DNA of 64,000 nucleotides from CAZEMR01 sp964513465 (GCA_964513465.1 CAZEMR010000004.1:26007-90006); one strand, 5' to 3'. Shown: positions 27,934 through 36,955, counted from the first letter of the stretch. A program made the numbers and translations. Notes: generated from the sequence alone by a model not told the origin.

Positions 27934-28533
27934 ATGATAAATTTTGACGATATATTATTAGACGAAGAAATCTCACAGGCGAAATTCGCGTGCAGGCTGG
28001 ATAAATGCCACGGTGCATGTTGCACTTTTCCGGGTGATTTCGGAGCGCCGGTGCTCGACGAAGAAGTGCCCCGGCTGCGTGCTGCGGTCGATATTGTCCG
28101 CAAATACCTCCCAAAAAAGGCTCTGGATACGATTGAACGCGAGGGTGTGGTCGAAGGGCTGCCGGGCAAATTCACTACAATCTGCATCAACAAGCGCGAC
28201 TGCGTTTTTGTTTACTACGAAGGCAAAGTCGCCAAATGCGCGCTCGAAAAGGCATGGTTCAGTGGCGAACTCAATTTCCGCAAACCGATTTCCTGCCATT
28301 TATTTCCGATTCGTGTAGGCAATTATGGCGGAAAATATTTATATTACGAAAAAATTGATGAATGCGCGCCGGCTGTTTGCGAGGGCCAGAGCCGGGATAT
28401 TCCGCTGATCGAGACCGTAGCCGACGCCCTGACGAGGGCATACGGCGCCGAATGGGTCGAACGGCTGAAGAAATACATCGCAAACGGCAAGGAACAAAAT
28501 ACCGGGGGGAATAACGATGAAGCTGTCACTTGA
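27934..28533 (+). CDS. DUF3109 family protein
   Basis: The 199-residue protein matches DUF3109, a family of Bacteroidota proteins with conserved cysteines. Seen: RLDKCHGACCTFPGDFGAP at about 27-45, CINKRDCVFVY near 88-98, CALEKAW near 107, SCHLFPIRV near 123, and CAPAVCEG near 146. The cysteine spacing resembles the zinc- or iron-chelating CxxCC proteins. Function is unknown. Its last 17 bases overlap the start of rpoN, so the two are translated together. Confidence 0.88.
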   Translation: MINFDDILLDEEISQAKFACRLDKCHGACCTFPGDFGAPVLDEEVPRLRAAVDIVRKYLPKKALDTIEREGVVEGLPGKFTTICINKRDCVFVYYEGKVAKCALEKAWFSGELNFRKPISCHLFPIRVGNYGGKYLYYEKIDECAPAVCEGQSRDIPLIETVADALTRAYGAEWVERLKKYIANGKEQNTGGNNDEAVT

Positions 28534-30229
28534 TCTGAAGACTTCGCTGTCGCAGACTCTTACGCCGCAGCAGATACAGTATCTGAAGCTGCTGCAATTG
28601 CCGCTCATACAAATGGAGCAGCAGGTGCGCCAGGAGATCGAGCAGAATCCGATGCTCGAGGAAGCGGGCCTCGAGAGCGAGTCGCTGGCCGACGAAAATG
28701 AGTTCGAATCGAGCGAGGAATTCGCAGAAGCCGCTCCCGAGCTGGATTACGAAGATAAAACCAAAAAAGACGACGCCCGCTCGGAAATTCCCGACGACGC
28801 CGACCCCTTCGAATTCTATAAAATGATATGGGAGGATGACTCCGGGCCATCGTCCTATACAGGCCGCTCGGCAACTACCGACGAGGACGAATTCGAGCCG
28901 TACCAGATCAAAGACCTCAGCACGTTTTCGGAAGACCTGATCAATCAATTGCAATTATTATATTTAACCGATGAGCAATATTTGCTCGGCGAACAGATTA
29001 TAGGTAATATCGGCGAGGACGGCTATCTGCGCCGGGAACTCGAGGAAATAGTCGACGAAGCCAACGAAATAATCGCCGATAGAAATTTGGAAACCATACG
29101 ATCCACGACCGAAAGCCAGCCCAGGGCAATGTATGGCGCATCCGGAGGTAACCCCGCGCTTCAGTATGCTCTCGACGAATCAAGCAGCGAACAGCTTCGC
29201 AAGGCGGGCAAGATCATAAGCGGCGAGGAAACAGCCACCCGGGAGCTCCCGCATCAGGACGTCGCCGGCGAAGATATGCTGAAGCCAATAAGCATGAGCG
29301 ACGCCGAGTATATGCTCGATCGCATCCAGCAGCTCGATCCGCCGGGCGTTGGCTCGCGCAATCTGCAGGAATGCCTGGTTTCCCAGCTCAAAGTCGTGCG
29401 CAAGCCCAATGCAGCACAGAAGCTCGCGCTGCAAATTCTGACCGATGCCTATGAGCCATTCACCAAAAAGCATTATTCCGCAATTATGAAGCAGCTCGAT
29501 GTCACCGAAGATTATCTGAAAGAAGCAATCGACGTCATCCGGCGGCTGAATCCCAAACCCGGCGGCGGGGAGATACAGTCCCAGATCAACACGGTAATTC
29601 CGGATTTCTCGATTGAACGCGACGAAAAAACCGACGAGCTGATGATTACGGTCAACGACAGCCGCATCCCGCAGATCCAGCTCAGCACGGCCTACGACAA
29701 GCTGAAGAAGGAAGCTAAATTCAAGCATTTTAACAAAGATACCCGCGACTGGATCCGCAATAAATACGAAGACGCAAAATTCCTGATTCAGGCAATCCGC
29801 CAGCGCAAAAATACTATGCTAAAGGTGATGACCGCCATCGCCGGATTGCAGCGCGACTTCTTCGAGGAAGGCCCCCAGGGGCTTAAGCCGCTTATATATA
29901 AAAACGTTGCGGAAAAGACCGGACTGGATATTTCCACCGTCTGCCGCATTGTTAACGGAAAATACGTTCAGACCGAATACGGCACTTTCGAGCTGAAATA
30001 TTTCTTCAGCGAGGCGCTCCCGACCGACCAAGGCGAGGAAGTATCGACGCGGATAATCAAGCAGAAAATACGCGACATGGTGGCCGAGGAATCAAAAACA
30101 AAGCCGCTCAGCGACGAAAAAATCAGCAAAGAGCTTAAGAAAAGCGGCTATAATGTGGCCCGGCGCACAGTCGCCAAATACCGCGAGCAGATGAGAATTC
30201 CCGTCGCCCGACTTAGGAAAGAGCTATAA
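28517..30229 (+). CDS. rpoN: RNA polymerase sigma-54 factor
   Basis: Sigma-54 binds core polymerase and -24/-12 promoters and needs an AAA+ activator. The 570-residue protein has the Gln/Leu-rich region I (LSQTLTPQQIQYLKLLQLPL), an acidic region II at about 55-125 that is longer than usual, a core-binding domain (SDAEYMLDRIQQLDPPGVGS), a helix-turn-helix (DISTVCRIVNGKYVQTEYG), and the RpoN box ARRTVAKYREQM near the end. An extra stretch at about 175-250 lies between the two core-binding blocks. No sigma-54 activator is encoded in the window. It starts inside DUF3109 and its TAA overlaps the ATG of pyrD. Confidence 0.96.
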   Translation: MKLSLDLKTSLSQTLTPQQIQYLKLLQLPLIQMEQQVRQEIEQNPMLEEAGLESESLADENEFESSEEFAEAAPELDYEDKTKKDDARSEIPDDADPFEFYKMIWEDDSGPSSYTGRSATTDEDEFEPYQIKDLSTFSEDLINQLQLLYLTDEQYLLGEQIIGNIGEDGYLRRELEEIVDEANEIIADRNLETIRSTTESQPRAMYGASGGNPALQYALDESSSEQLRKAGKIISGEETATRELPHQDVAGEDMLKPISMSDAEYMLDRIQQLDPPGVGSRNLQECLVSQLKVVRKPNAAQKLALQILTDAYEPFTKKHYSAIMKQLDVTEDYLKEAIDVIRRLNPKPGGGEIQSQINTVIPDFSIERDEKTDELMITVNDSRIPQIQLSTAYDKLKKEAKFKHFNKDTRDWIRNKYEDAKFLIQAIRQRKNTMLKVMTAIAGLQRDFFEEGPQGLKPLIYKNVAEKTGLDISTVCRIVNGKYVQTEYGTFELKYFFSEALPTDQGEEVSTRIIKQKIRDMVAEESKTKPLSDEKISKELKKSGYNVARRTVAKYREQMRIPVARLRKEL

Positions 30230-31365
30230 TGACTTTCGCCGAGATCACCGCCCGCGCCGAACACGCGATCCGTCCGCTGATGGTCAAACTGCCGCCGGCG
30301 CTGGTTTCGCATATTTATTCCCGCTCGCGCAAATTGTTCCTGCGAATGCTGGATGCGGAAAATATTGCCAATCCCTGCCAGCCCGATCCGGCGCTTGGGC
30401 GGACGTTCTGGGGTATTCGATTTAATTCTCCGATTTTCAATGCAGCCGGGATGTTCAAGCTCGGCGAGGCATACCGCACGGTCGCGCGGCAGGGCGCCGG
30501 CGCATACCTTGCCGGAACGGTCACCCCGCAGCCGCGGCGCGGAAATATTCGCTCGGGAATTCCGCATCCGTTCATGCCATATCCCGCGTCGGGCGCCGCG
30601 TCGAACTGGATGGGTCTGCCCAATCCCGGCGCGGAGTCGCTTGCCCGGCGAATCAGCAATATTGAGAAAATCCCGGGCTGTCCGGTCGGGGTCAGCATAT
30701 CCGCATCGCCGGAGGCCAGCGGCCCGGGCGCACTGGAAGACCTGATGAATGCAATGAATCTCCTCGAATCCGCTGGAGTGGATTTTTTCGAGCTGAACGA
30801 GAGCTGTCCGAATGTGCCCGGCCATAAGAATGGACTGGCCGCGCTGGACGAGCATCTGACAGAACGGATCGATTATTTGCACCAAAAATTCTTAAAAATC
30901 CGCAAGCGGAATCTGCCGGTAATCGCAAAATTCTCGACGGATACCGATCCTGCTCAGGCGCCGGAGCTTATCGCCGCGCTCGCCGATGCCGGATTCGACG
31001 GAATTAATTTTGGCAATACCTCGATCGATTATATATTTATATCCGAAAAAATCAAACGTGTCGACCGGGAAAATTTCGACTACTTCCTCGGCAATTTCGG
31101 CGGTGGGATCAGCGGCGCTCCATTGCGTAGCAAATCGCTGGAATTATGCCGGACGGCCGCGGAATATATCCGCAATCATCCTCCGGCGCGGGAGTTTCGC
31201 ATAATCCGCACCGGCGGAGTGGCCTCACCCGCGGAATTCGAGCGCAGCCTCGACTGCGGCGCGGATATGGCGCAGTGGTTCACAGGATATTTCGACGCAT
31301 TCGCGCGCCACGGCCACCAGCTTTATTGCAACCTCTATTCCCGCATGAATTTACCGCGAGAGTGA
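30229..31365 (+). CDS. pyrD: Dihydroorotate dehydrogenase-like flavoprotein
   Basis: DHODH oxidises dihydroorotate to orotate in pyrimidine synthesis, using FMN. The 378-residue protein has the TIM-barrel signatures SPIFNAAGMFK, AGTVTPQPRRGN, FELNESCPNVPGHKNG near 185-200 and RTGGVASPAEFE near 325. In NESCPNVPG the catalytic-base position is Cys, as in class 1 enzymes; class 2 enzymes have Ser. The N-terminal 45 residues are amphipathic as in membrane-linked class 2 enzymes, so the class is mixed. Its ATG overlaps the rpoN stop (TAATG), and its 3' end overlaps the convergent DUF2723 gene by 15 bp. Confidence 0.85.
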   Translation: MTFAEITARAEHAIRPLMVKLPPALVSHIYSRSRKLFLRMLDAENIANPCQPDPALGRTFWGIRFNSPIFNAAGMFKLGEAYRTVARQGAGAYLAGTVTPQPRRGNIRSGIPHPFMPYPASGAASNWMGLPNPGAESLARRISNIEKIPGCPVGVSISASPEASGPGALEDLMNAMNLLESAGVDFFELNESCPNVPGHKNGLAALDEHLTERIDYLHQKFLKIRKRNLPVIAKFSTDTDPAQAPELIAALADAGFDGINFGNTSIDYIFISEKIKRVDRENFDYFLGNFGGGISGAPLRSKSLELCRTAAEYIRNHPPAREFRIIRTGGVASPAEFERSLDCGADMAQWFTGYFDAFARHGHQLYCNLYSRMNLPRE

Positions 31366-33225
31366 CTCTATCGACATTCGCACCTCCGGATTGTCCGGAT
31401 CGATCTCCAGTGCCAGCTGATATGCCTTGACTGCGGTCTCCCGCTGATTGGTATATTGCGCGTATCGGCCGATATTCATGATATTTATCGCCGCGGTCTG
31501 GCGAATGCCTTCCTCGAGATGTCCGCCGCCTGCCGAGGATTCGATGAATCGCTTCAGATTGAAATTATCGATCGTAACCTCTCTGCCTTCATGATCCCTG
31601 ACCAGCCGGAAAGTAAAGCCTTCGGGCACTTTGCGATAATCCTTTGCCACATCCGGCTCTGACTGGACGATATCCAGCGTGATATATACCGGGCGATTCT
31701 CGTAATTCCGATCAATAAATGAATTGAGCATATTTACAAATGCCGCCTGCAAACGATTCGCATCATATGGCAGATCAGCTTCGAAGCGCTCGAGCAATTT
31801 CTCGAAATCTCCGACCGGCGCTTCCGATTTTTCCATCAATTCCGGATACCATAGCCGGAGCTGCTTCGGATACCAGGTTCGGCGCAGCAATTCCTTTTCG
31901 ACGAGCGCGACGTCCGGCCGGTAGCCTTCCACCCGCTGCTTATACCAGAACGCCGAGCACCAGTAGTCCCACTGCGATGAGATAATAATTGCGTCAGGCC
32001 GGAGCTGATCGACAAGATTAGTAGTATAATCTTCGACGAGATAATTATCCGAGCGATCGTTTTCGTCAAGATTGATTATAAAAGATATTAACGGAATTAA
32101 AAGCGCAAGATGTATAATTTTCGGATATTTACGCGCAAAGAGCCATATTCCCGCGGCCATGAAGAGTATCAGCACAATGAAAGCAAGCGAAAAATACGGA
32201 TCGATGTCATGAATCGAGTAATTCATAGTATACAAAACACACGCTATGAATAGCAGTGCCATCGCCCAGAATAGGCGCTGCGATTTGCGCCAGAATGCGA
32301 TTATCCCGGCTAATGCGCCGACCAGACCGATCCAGCCGACCTGCTTTGGCATTAGCACTATGAATTTCAGAAGATTATCGCCCCAAAGCGATGCGTCCGA
32401 AAACATCCAAACCTGATATTGGCGGCCGCTGACGTGATACATAAATTTATCCAGCGAGCGGTGCACCCAGCCCCAGTTGAACTCGGGCAGCATAGCGCTG
32501 CGAATCGGAAGATATAAATATAAGCTCAGGCCGATTACAAATGGAATTATCATCAAAAATTTTGTGCGCCACGAAGGCCTCTCGCCCACCGGCGGCATGA
32601 AGAAAAGCATCGCGAATCCGGGCAGTATCAGCAGTGTGGTCATATGATTCGCAAAGCCCAGCCCCAATAGCAGCGCCGCCAGCATAAACGTCCTATCGCG
32701 CGATTCGGCAATCGTCGCCGCGCGGAAGCTTACCCACAAGATGAGATTAATCACCAGCAATTGCAGCGAATAAACTTCGATCGAAAGGCCCTGCTGCCAT
32801 ATCGTCGCGGCGGCGGCATAGGTCAGCGCCGATGCAAACGCCAGCAGCAACACGGAATTAGCCTCAAGCACCGGACGCGGGGTGTCGGATTTTTTGCCCT
32901 TTTTGGATTTTGCGGGCAACTCCATATTTATATATAATAACACATCGCGCGAGAGCAGGTAGAATACCATCGCCGAGAGCGCGGTCATAACTCCTGCGAA
33001 AATATTGAGCAGAAAGACGTCGCTGCCGAACAGCAGGCTCCACAAATGGCCAAGCAGCGTAAACAGCGGATATCCCGTGGGATGCGCAATACCCAGGGTG
33101 ACGCAGACCCCGGCAAGCTCGCCGCTGTCTGTGAACGTCAGCCCCGGCGCCATAGTGAAAATATAAAGCAGAAGCGGAATGAATAGCGAACCGATCGTGT
33201 AAAGCTGATTTTCGCGGTTTTTCAT
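31351..33225 (-). CDS. DUF2723 multi-pass membrane protein with C-terminal TPR
   Basis: From the ATG at 33225 (MKNRENQLYTIGS) the protein has 624 residues. The N-terminal part matches DUF2723: MAPGLTFTDSGELAGVCVTLGIAHPTGYPLFTLLG with an early Asp/Glu pair in the first loop, as in protein O-mannosyltransferase-like GT-C proteins. About ten transmembrane helices follow to residue 395, then a soluble domain (DAIIISSQWDYWCSAFWYKQ), and one TPR-like unit at the end (AVKAYQLALEIDPDNPEVRM). The GT-C activity is inferred from the family; the donor and acceptor are unknown. Convergent with pyrD. Confidence 0.85.
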   Translation of the reverse strand: MKNRENQLYTIGSLFIPLLLYIFTMAPGLTFTDSGELAGVCVTLGIAHPTGYPLFTLLGHLWSLLFGSDVFLLNIFAGVMTALSAMVFYLLSRDVLLYINMELPAKSKKGKKSDTPRPVLEANSVLLLAFASALTYAAAATIWQQGLSIEVYSLQLLVINLILWVSFRAATIAESRDRTFMLAALLLGLGFANHMTTLLILPGFAMLFFMPPVGERPSWRTKFLMIIPFVIGLSLYLYLPIRSAMLPEFNWGWVHRSLDKFMYHVSGRQYQVWMFSDASLWGDNLLKFIVLMPKQVGWIGLVGALAGIIAFWRKSQRLFWAMALLFIACVLYTMNYSIHDIDPYFSLAFIVLILFMAAGIWLFARKYPKIIHLALLIPLISFIINLDENDRSDNYLVEDYTTNLVDQLRPDAIIISSQWDYWCSAFWYKQRVEGYRPDVALVEKELLRRTWYPKQLRLWYPELMEKSEAPVGDFEKLLERFEADLPYDANRLQAAFVNMLNSFIDRNYENRPVYITLDIVQSEPDVAKDYRKVPEGFTFRLVRDHEGREVTIDNFNLKRFIESSAGGGHLEEGIRQTAAINIMNIGRYAQYTNQRETAVKAYQLALEIDPDNPEVRMSIESLSR

Positions 33226-33293
33226 AATATTTGCCCGAAATGTATTTGTGACTTCAGGCAAATATAATAAATGAGCGGCAAATTCCGAACCCG

Positions 33294-33722
33294 CTATCGG
33301 CTGATGTCGCGTGTGATTGCTGCGTAGGCGTCCTCGGTTTCGTAGAGGTGCAGCGTCACGCGATGGACATTCTCATATTTTTCGAATTCCGGAGCGATCA
33401 GATCCATCAATATCGCCACGAGATTTTCGGCCGTTGAATATTCGTCGATCACCACTTTTTTGAAATTCATTTTATCGAGGAATTCGAGCACTTCCTTGTC
33501 CTCTCGCGCGCAGACGAAGGCATGATCGAATTTGTCGATAATCGGCCGCACAATGCCGCGCATGACGTAATAATCGACTACGATACCAAGCTCGTTGCGT
33601 TCGCCCTCGAGCTCGACGCGCAATTTATACGTGTGGCCGTGGATATTTTTGCATAGCCCCTCATGAAAGGGCAGGCGGTGGCTCATCGCCCAGCGGAACT
33701 CCTTTGCTATTCTGAACCCCAT
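33294..33722 (-). CDS. queD: 6-carboxy-tetrahydropterin synthase (QueD/PTPS family)
   Basis: QueD makes 6-carboxy-5,6,7,8-tetrahydropterin from dihydroneopterin triphosphate, an early step to queuosine. The 142-residue protein has the zinc histidines in SHRLPFHEGLCKNIHGHTYK (residues 14-33), with a catalytic Cys just before the HGH motif, and later FDHAFVC and EYSTAENLVAILMDL. It lies one base downstream of queF on the same strand, which supports a queuosine role over biopterin synthesis. QueE and QueC are not in the window. Confidence 0.9.
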   Translation of the reverse strand: MGFRIAKEFRWAMSHRLPFHEGLCKNIHGHTYKLRVELEGERNELGIVVDYYVMRGIVRPIIDKFDHAFVCAREDKEVLEFLDKMNFKKVVIDEYSTAENLVAILMDLIAPEFEKYENVHRVTLHLYETEDAYAAITRDISR

Positions 33723-33723
33723 A

Positions 33724-34086
33724 TCAATCCTCGTCTTTTTTGTAGGTGGCTTTGATTATTGAGTGCATACCGCCGCGGGTCTTCCAGTCGGTGACTATTT
33801 CCATTTCGAGCGGGCTGCATGCCGCGACGAGATCGTCCAGTATCACATTTGTAACTGCTTCGTAGAAAATGCCCTTGTTGCGGAAATCGAGGAAATAATA
33901 TTTCAGCGCTTTCAGCTCGAGGCACTCCTTATCCGGGATATAGCGGATCTGCACGGTGCCGAAATCCGGCAGCCCCGTTTTCGGGCAAACGGATGTGAAT
34001 TCCGGGTTGTAATGCGTAATTTCGTAAGGGCGCTGGGGCGCGGGGTTTGGGAAAGTCTCTATATTGATTGCTTTATTCTCAGGCAT
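33724..34086 (-). CDS. queF: NADPH-dependent preQ0 reductase (QueF)
   Basis: QueF reduces 7-cyano-7-deazaguanine to preQ1 in queuosine synthesis. From the ATG at 34086 the protein has 120 residues, the size of the short (type I) QueF. The thioimide-forming Cys and its Asp lie in FTSVCPKTGLPDFGTVQIRY (30-49), followed by CLELKALKYYFLDFRNKGIFYEA and TDWKTRGGMHSI. An upstream extension of the frame to 34530 is antisense to rlmB and not used. It forms an operon with queD and is divergent from rlmB. Confidence 0.95.
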   Translation of the reverse strand: MPENKAINIETFPNPAPQRPYEITHYNPEFTSVCPKTGLPDFGTVQIRYIPDKECLELKALKYYFLDFRNKGIFYEAVTNVILDDLVAACSPLEMEIVTDWKTRGGMHSIIKATYKKDED

Positions 34087-34188
34087 TTCATATCTCTTAA
34101 TATATTTAAGCAAATTTTTTGATTCAGACGAAATTATTTTTACTATATTAATAAATTCTTTAAAAAATAAACGCGAAAAATTCGAATC

Positions 34189-34947
34189 ATGAACGAATCT
34201 AATTATATATATGGCCGGAATGCCGTGCTGGAAGCCATTAATTCCGGACAGAATATCGAGAAAATTTTTATCTCGTTCACTGCAAAAGGCGCCGCGGTGA
34301 CGGCGATTTATACCGCCGCGAAGAAGAATTCCATCCCGCTGGTGCGCTATGATCGCAAAAAATTCGATCGACTCGAACGCGATGCTCTGCCTCGCGAGGC
34401 TAACTCGCAGGGCGTGATCGCGCTCGCCGGTCAGATCGAATATACACCGATCGACGATATGATCCGCAAGGCTTATGAACGCTCGGAGCACCCCGTAATC
34501 GTCGTGCTCGACGGCATAAACGATCCGCATAATCTCGGCGCAATCGCGCGCTCGGCCGAGTGCTCGGGCGCTGCCGGAATGGTCTTGCCCGAACGCAATT
34601 CAGCACCAGTAAGCCCAGCCGCAGTGAAGGCATCCGCCGGGGCACTGGAACATCTGCCGGTTGCCCGCGAGGGTAATCTCGGAGTCGCACTCGACAGATT
34701 GAAAGAAGCCGGATTCTGGATCGTCGGGTCGGATATTTCGGGAGATAAGTATTATTACGAAATGGATTATAAAATGCCGGTGGCGCTGATTACCGGCAGC
34801 GAAGGCCGCGGGATGCGCCCCTCGATTGCGAATCGCTGCGATTTTCTGATAAAAATTCCTATGCGCGGCGAGATCGAATCGCTCAATGCCTCGGTGGCGA
34901 CCGGCGTAATATTATTCGAAATATTGCGCAGCCGTCAATCGGATTAA
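34189..34947 (+). CDS. rlmB: SpoU/TrmH-family RNA 2'-O-methyltransferase (RlmB-like)
   Basis: RlmB methylates the 2'-O of G2251 in 23S rRNA. The 252-residue SPOUT enzyme has the N-terminal substrate-binding domain (YIYGRNAVLEAINSGQ and NSQGVIALAG) and the three SPOUT motifs: NDPHNLGAIARSAECSGA near 107-125, LITGSEGRGMRPSI near 197-210, and IPMRGEIESLNASVATGVI near 219-238, the trefoil-knot SAM site. G2251 specificity is inferred from length and motifs. Its last four bases overlap the convergent NlpC/P60 gene. Confidence 0.92.
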   Translation: MNESNYIYGRNAVLEAINSGQNIEKIFISFTAKGAAVTAIYTAAKKNSIPLVRYDRKKFDRLERDALPREANSQGVIALAGQIEYTPIDDMIRKAYERSEHPVIVVLDGINDPHNLGAIARSAECSGAAGMVLPERNSAPVSPAAVKASAGALEHLPVAREGNLGVALDRLKEAGFWIVGSDISGDKYYYEMDYKMPVALITGSEGRGMRPSIANRCDFLIKIPMRGEIESLNASVATGVILFEILRSRQSD

Positions 34948-35447
34948 TCGATAACGCGGCCGAATCCCGTTCGCCTGGACGAAAGCCAGTAATCATCGAG
35001 CGACTGGCGGATTACTCCACGCGAGCTTGATGCGTGGACGATTTCGTTGCCGCCGAGATATACCCCCACATGCGAGACTCTGCCGCCCTCGCTGAAAAAC
35101 ACCAGATCGCCCGGATCCGCAATGGATTCGGGAATAATTCGCGCATTTTCGTACTGGCTGGCCGCGGTGCGCGGCAGTTCGATGCCTGCGCTCATAAATA
35201 CGCTCTGCACAAAGCCGGAGCAGTCCGTGCATGAGCGGTCCTCGCCTCCGAAGCAGTATGGCACGCCGATCCAGCGCATTGCCTCGGCGATGACAGCGCT
35301 GCGTCGGTAATCATAGCTGATTTCGCGCTTCCCTATGCGCTCTGGCGGCCTGGAATTACTCGCGGAGTATCTGACAGCCGGCGAGCAGGCCGCAAGCGTC
35401 AGGGCCGCCATGAGCGCCATAACAATATATATTGTCCGGCGCTGCAT
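34944..35447 (-). CDS. NlpC/P60 family lipoprotein (cell-wall hydrolase)
   Basis: From the ATG at 35447 the product has 167 residues and begins with a lipoprotein signal (MQRRTIYIVMALMAALTLAAC, lipobox LAAC). The NlpC/P60 domain follows with the catalytic Cys in DCSGFVQSVF, His in VSHVGVYLGG, and a third polar residue in IVHASSSRG, so it should cut peptide stems of peptidoglycan. A GTG start at 35453 is possible but less likely. It lies 2 bp downstream of a 55-residue membrane protein and in the same run as cdsA; its 3' end overlaps rlmB by four bases. Confidence 0.9.
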   Translation of the reverse strand: MQRRTIYIVMALMAALTLAACSPAVRYSASNSRPPERIGKREISYDYRRSAVIAEAMRWIGVPYCFGGEDRSCTDCSGFVQSVFMSAGIELPRTAASQYENARIIPESIADPGDLVFFSEGGRVSHVGVYLGGNEIVHASSSRGVIRQSLDDYWLSSRRTGFGRVID

Positions 35448-35449
35448 AA

Positions 35450-35617
35450 TCACCTGAAGCTGATTTCATCCGGGGCGACGTAGTTGACATCTTTTTCTTT
35501 CCGGATGAATAATTTCTTTGAATTTTTAATAAAATTGATTCTCAGGTCGCTGTTAAGCAGCAGAAATCCTGCTGCTGCTAAAATAATAAAGCCCGCTTTG
35601 AGAAGAGCCGGATTCAT
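35450..35617 (-). CDS. Small single-pass membrane protein, 55 residues
   Basis: This short gene starts with ATG at 35617 preceded by AAGGGGGA, the strongest Shine-Dalgarno-like site in the window. The translation has one hydrophobic segment near the N-terminus (AGFIILAAAGFLLLNS) and a basic, then acidic tail (KNSKKLFIRKEKDV ... DEISFR). Its TGA is 2 bp before the ATG of the NlpC/P60 gene, so coupled translation is likely. No family is recognised; the position in a phospholipid/cell-wall operon suggests an envelope role. Confidence 0.6.
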   Translation of the reverse strand: MNPALLKAGFIILAAAGFLLLNSDLRINFIKNSKKLFIRKEKDVNYVAPDEISFR

Positions 35618-35685
35618 AGTGTCCCCCTTTTTGCAATAATTAAATTTTGTACATAAAAATTATTGCAATTATTATGCCATATTTT

Positions 35686-36606
35686 TCAAAGGGAATTCGT
35701 AATCGTCAGAACCGCCAGATATATAAATACGGCGGGCATTACGAATATGATGCTGTCGAAGCGGTCGAGCGCGCCGCCGTGGCCGGGGATCAGATTGGAG
35801 CTGTCCTTGACTCCTGCGTCGCGTTTGAGCTGGCTTTCCGAGAGGTCGCCGATCTGGCCGATAGTCCCCACGATTGCTCCGATTATCACCGCATGAACCG
35901 GCGGGAATTGCGGGATTAAAAATGCGGCCATAGCGGTCATCCCGGCGATGCCACCGATGAATCCGCCGACTGCGCCTTCCCATGTCTTTTTGGGGCTGAC
36001 GCGCGGGGCGAGCTTGTGGCTGCCGATTGCCCGGCCTGTGAAATACGCCGCCGAATCGCATATCCAGATGGCGGCCATCACGCTGAGCAGCAGCCATCCC
36101 CAGTCGGCGTACTGCATTTGCGTGAGCACAGCGCTTTCGAGCGGTCGTATATGAAAGAAGTGGTAATTATGAATATGCCAAAAATAGAAATTGCCGAATT
36201 CGCGGATGCCGATCAGCGACGATAATAGTAAGGGTATATATAAAAACCCGGTGAGCATGGCGCCAACGCCGTTGAGCGCGCCTTCGCCGCCGGAGCGGAG
36301 CTGGAGCATGAACGAGATTAAGACGATCAGGATAATTTCGAAAAAAATCAGAAAAAATGCCTCGCCGGGCATTCCGTGCGAATAAGTCACCCAAAACGAG
36401 CCGATCAGAATGAGCGAAAGAAATATCCCCGCCATACGCGGCAAAGCGAGGGTTTTATTTTCTGCGATTGTATAGAATTCATTGACCGATAGCGCAGTCA
36501 GCACGGCGATAAATACGAAAAAAAGCCAGCCGCCATACCAGACGATCAGCACGGCAAGGGGTATGCCTACCGCCGCCACTGCGACGCGTTTTGCGAGATT
36601 ACTCAT
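35686..36606 (-). CDS. cdsA: Phosphatidate cytidylyltransferase
   Basis: CdsA makes CDP-diacylglycerol from phosphatidate and CTP, the branch point of phospholipid synthesis. The 306-residue protein has seven to eight membrane helices and the C-terminal signature: DSAAYFTGRAIGSHKLAP, RVSPKKTWEGAVGGF, then QLKRDAGVKDSSNLIPGHGG and ALDRFDSIIF with the metal-binding Asp residues. Length is slightly above the E. coli enzyme. It overlaps the upstream lipoprotein gene by 8 bp and is followed by the small membrane protein and NlpC gene, forming an envelope operon. Confidence 0.95.
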   Translation of the reverse strand: MSNLAKRVAVAAVGIPLAVLIVWYGGWLFFVFIAVLTALSVNEFYTIAENKTLALPRMAGIFLSLILIGSFWVTYSHGMPGEAFFLIFFEIILIVLISFMLQLRSGGEGALNGVGAMLTGFLYIPLLLSSLIGIREFGNFYFWHIHNYHFFHIRPLESAVLTQMQYADWGWLLLSVMAAIWICDSAAYFTGRAIGSHKLAPRVSPKKTWEGAVGGFIGGIAGMTAMAAFLIPQFPPVHAVIIGAIVGTIGQIGDLSESQLKRDAGVKDSSNLIPGHGGALDRFDSIIFVMPAVFIYLAVLTITNSL

Positions 36607-36955
36607 TTTTTCCTTTTGGGTTTGTAATTATTTTCCTGGGTTGGGGCATGGAATCCGCGGGTTTGCGCATTTCCTCGGCTTCGCGGCGGGCGCGCAATCT
36701 AAGCGAATCTACCATTTTTATGAACTGATCGCGGTCTTCGGCCATTTCGAAATATTTGCTCCGGAATTCCGGCTCGGTGAATCCGTGGCTACGGAGGGCG
36801 CTGTCGACTTTTCGTGCGGCGCGGAGCGAGTCGGTTTCGAGTTCGCGAATGAGCAGAACGTCGTGGTATGCGTCCATAAATCGCTGGCGGTCGGCACCGG
36901 AATCGCCGCATGCCACGAGAGCCGCGAGTATAAATATATATATCAGATTTTTCAT
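36599..36955 (-). CDS. Small putative lipoprotein
   Basis: The 118-residue protein has a lipoprotein signal (MKNLIYIFILAALVAC, lipobox LVAC) followed by a strongly charged helical domain rich in Arg, Glu and Asp (DAYHDVLLIRELETDSLRAA). The pattern resembles the DUF4296 lipoproteins of Bacteroidota, but I cannot confirm that. It is the first gene of the cdsA operon and its 3' end overlaps cdsA by 8 bp. Confidence 0.75.
   Translation of the reverse strand: MKNLIYIFILAALVACGDSGADRQRFMDAYHDVLLIRELETDSLRAARKVDSALRSHGFTEPEFRSKYFEMAEDRDQFIKMVDSLRLRARREAEEMRKPADSMPQPRKIITNPKGKNE

Noticed and set aside
34087..34530. N-terminal extension of queF
   Set aside because: The extension is antisense to rlmB; the short form starting at 34086 has the normal length of type I QueF.
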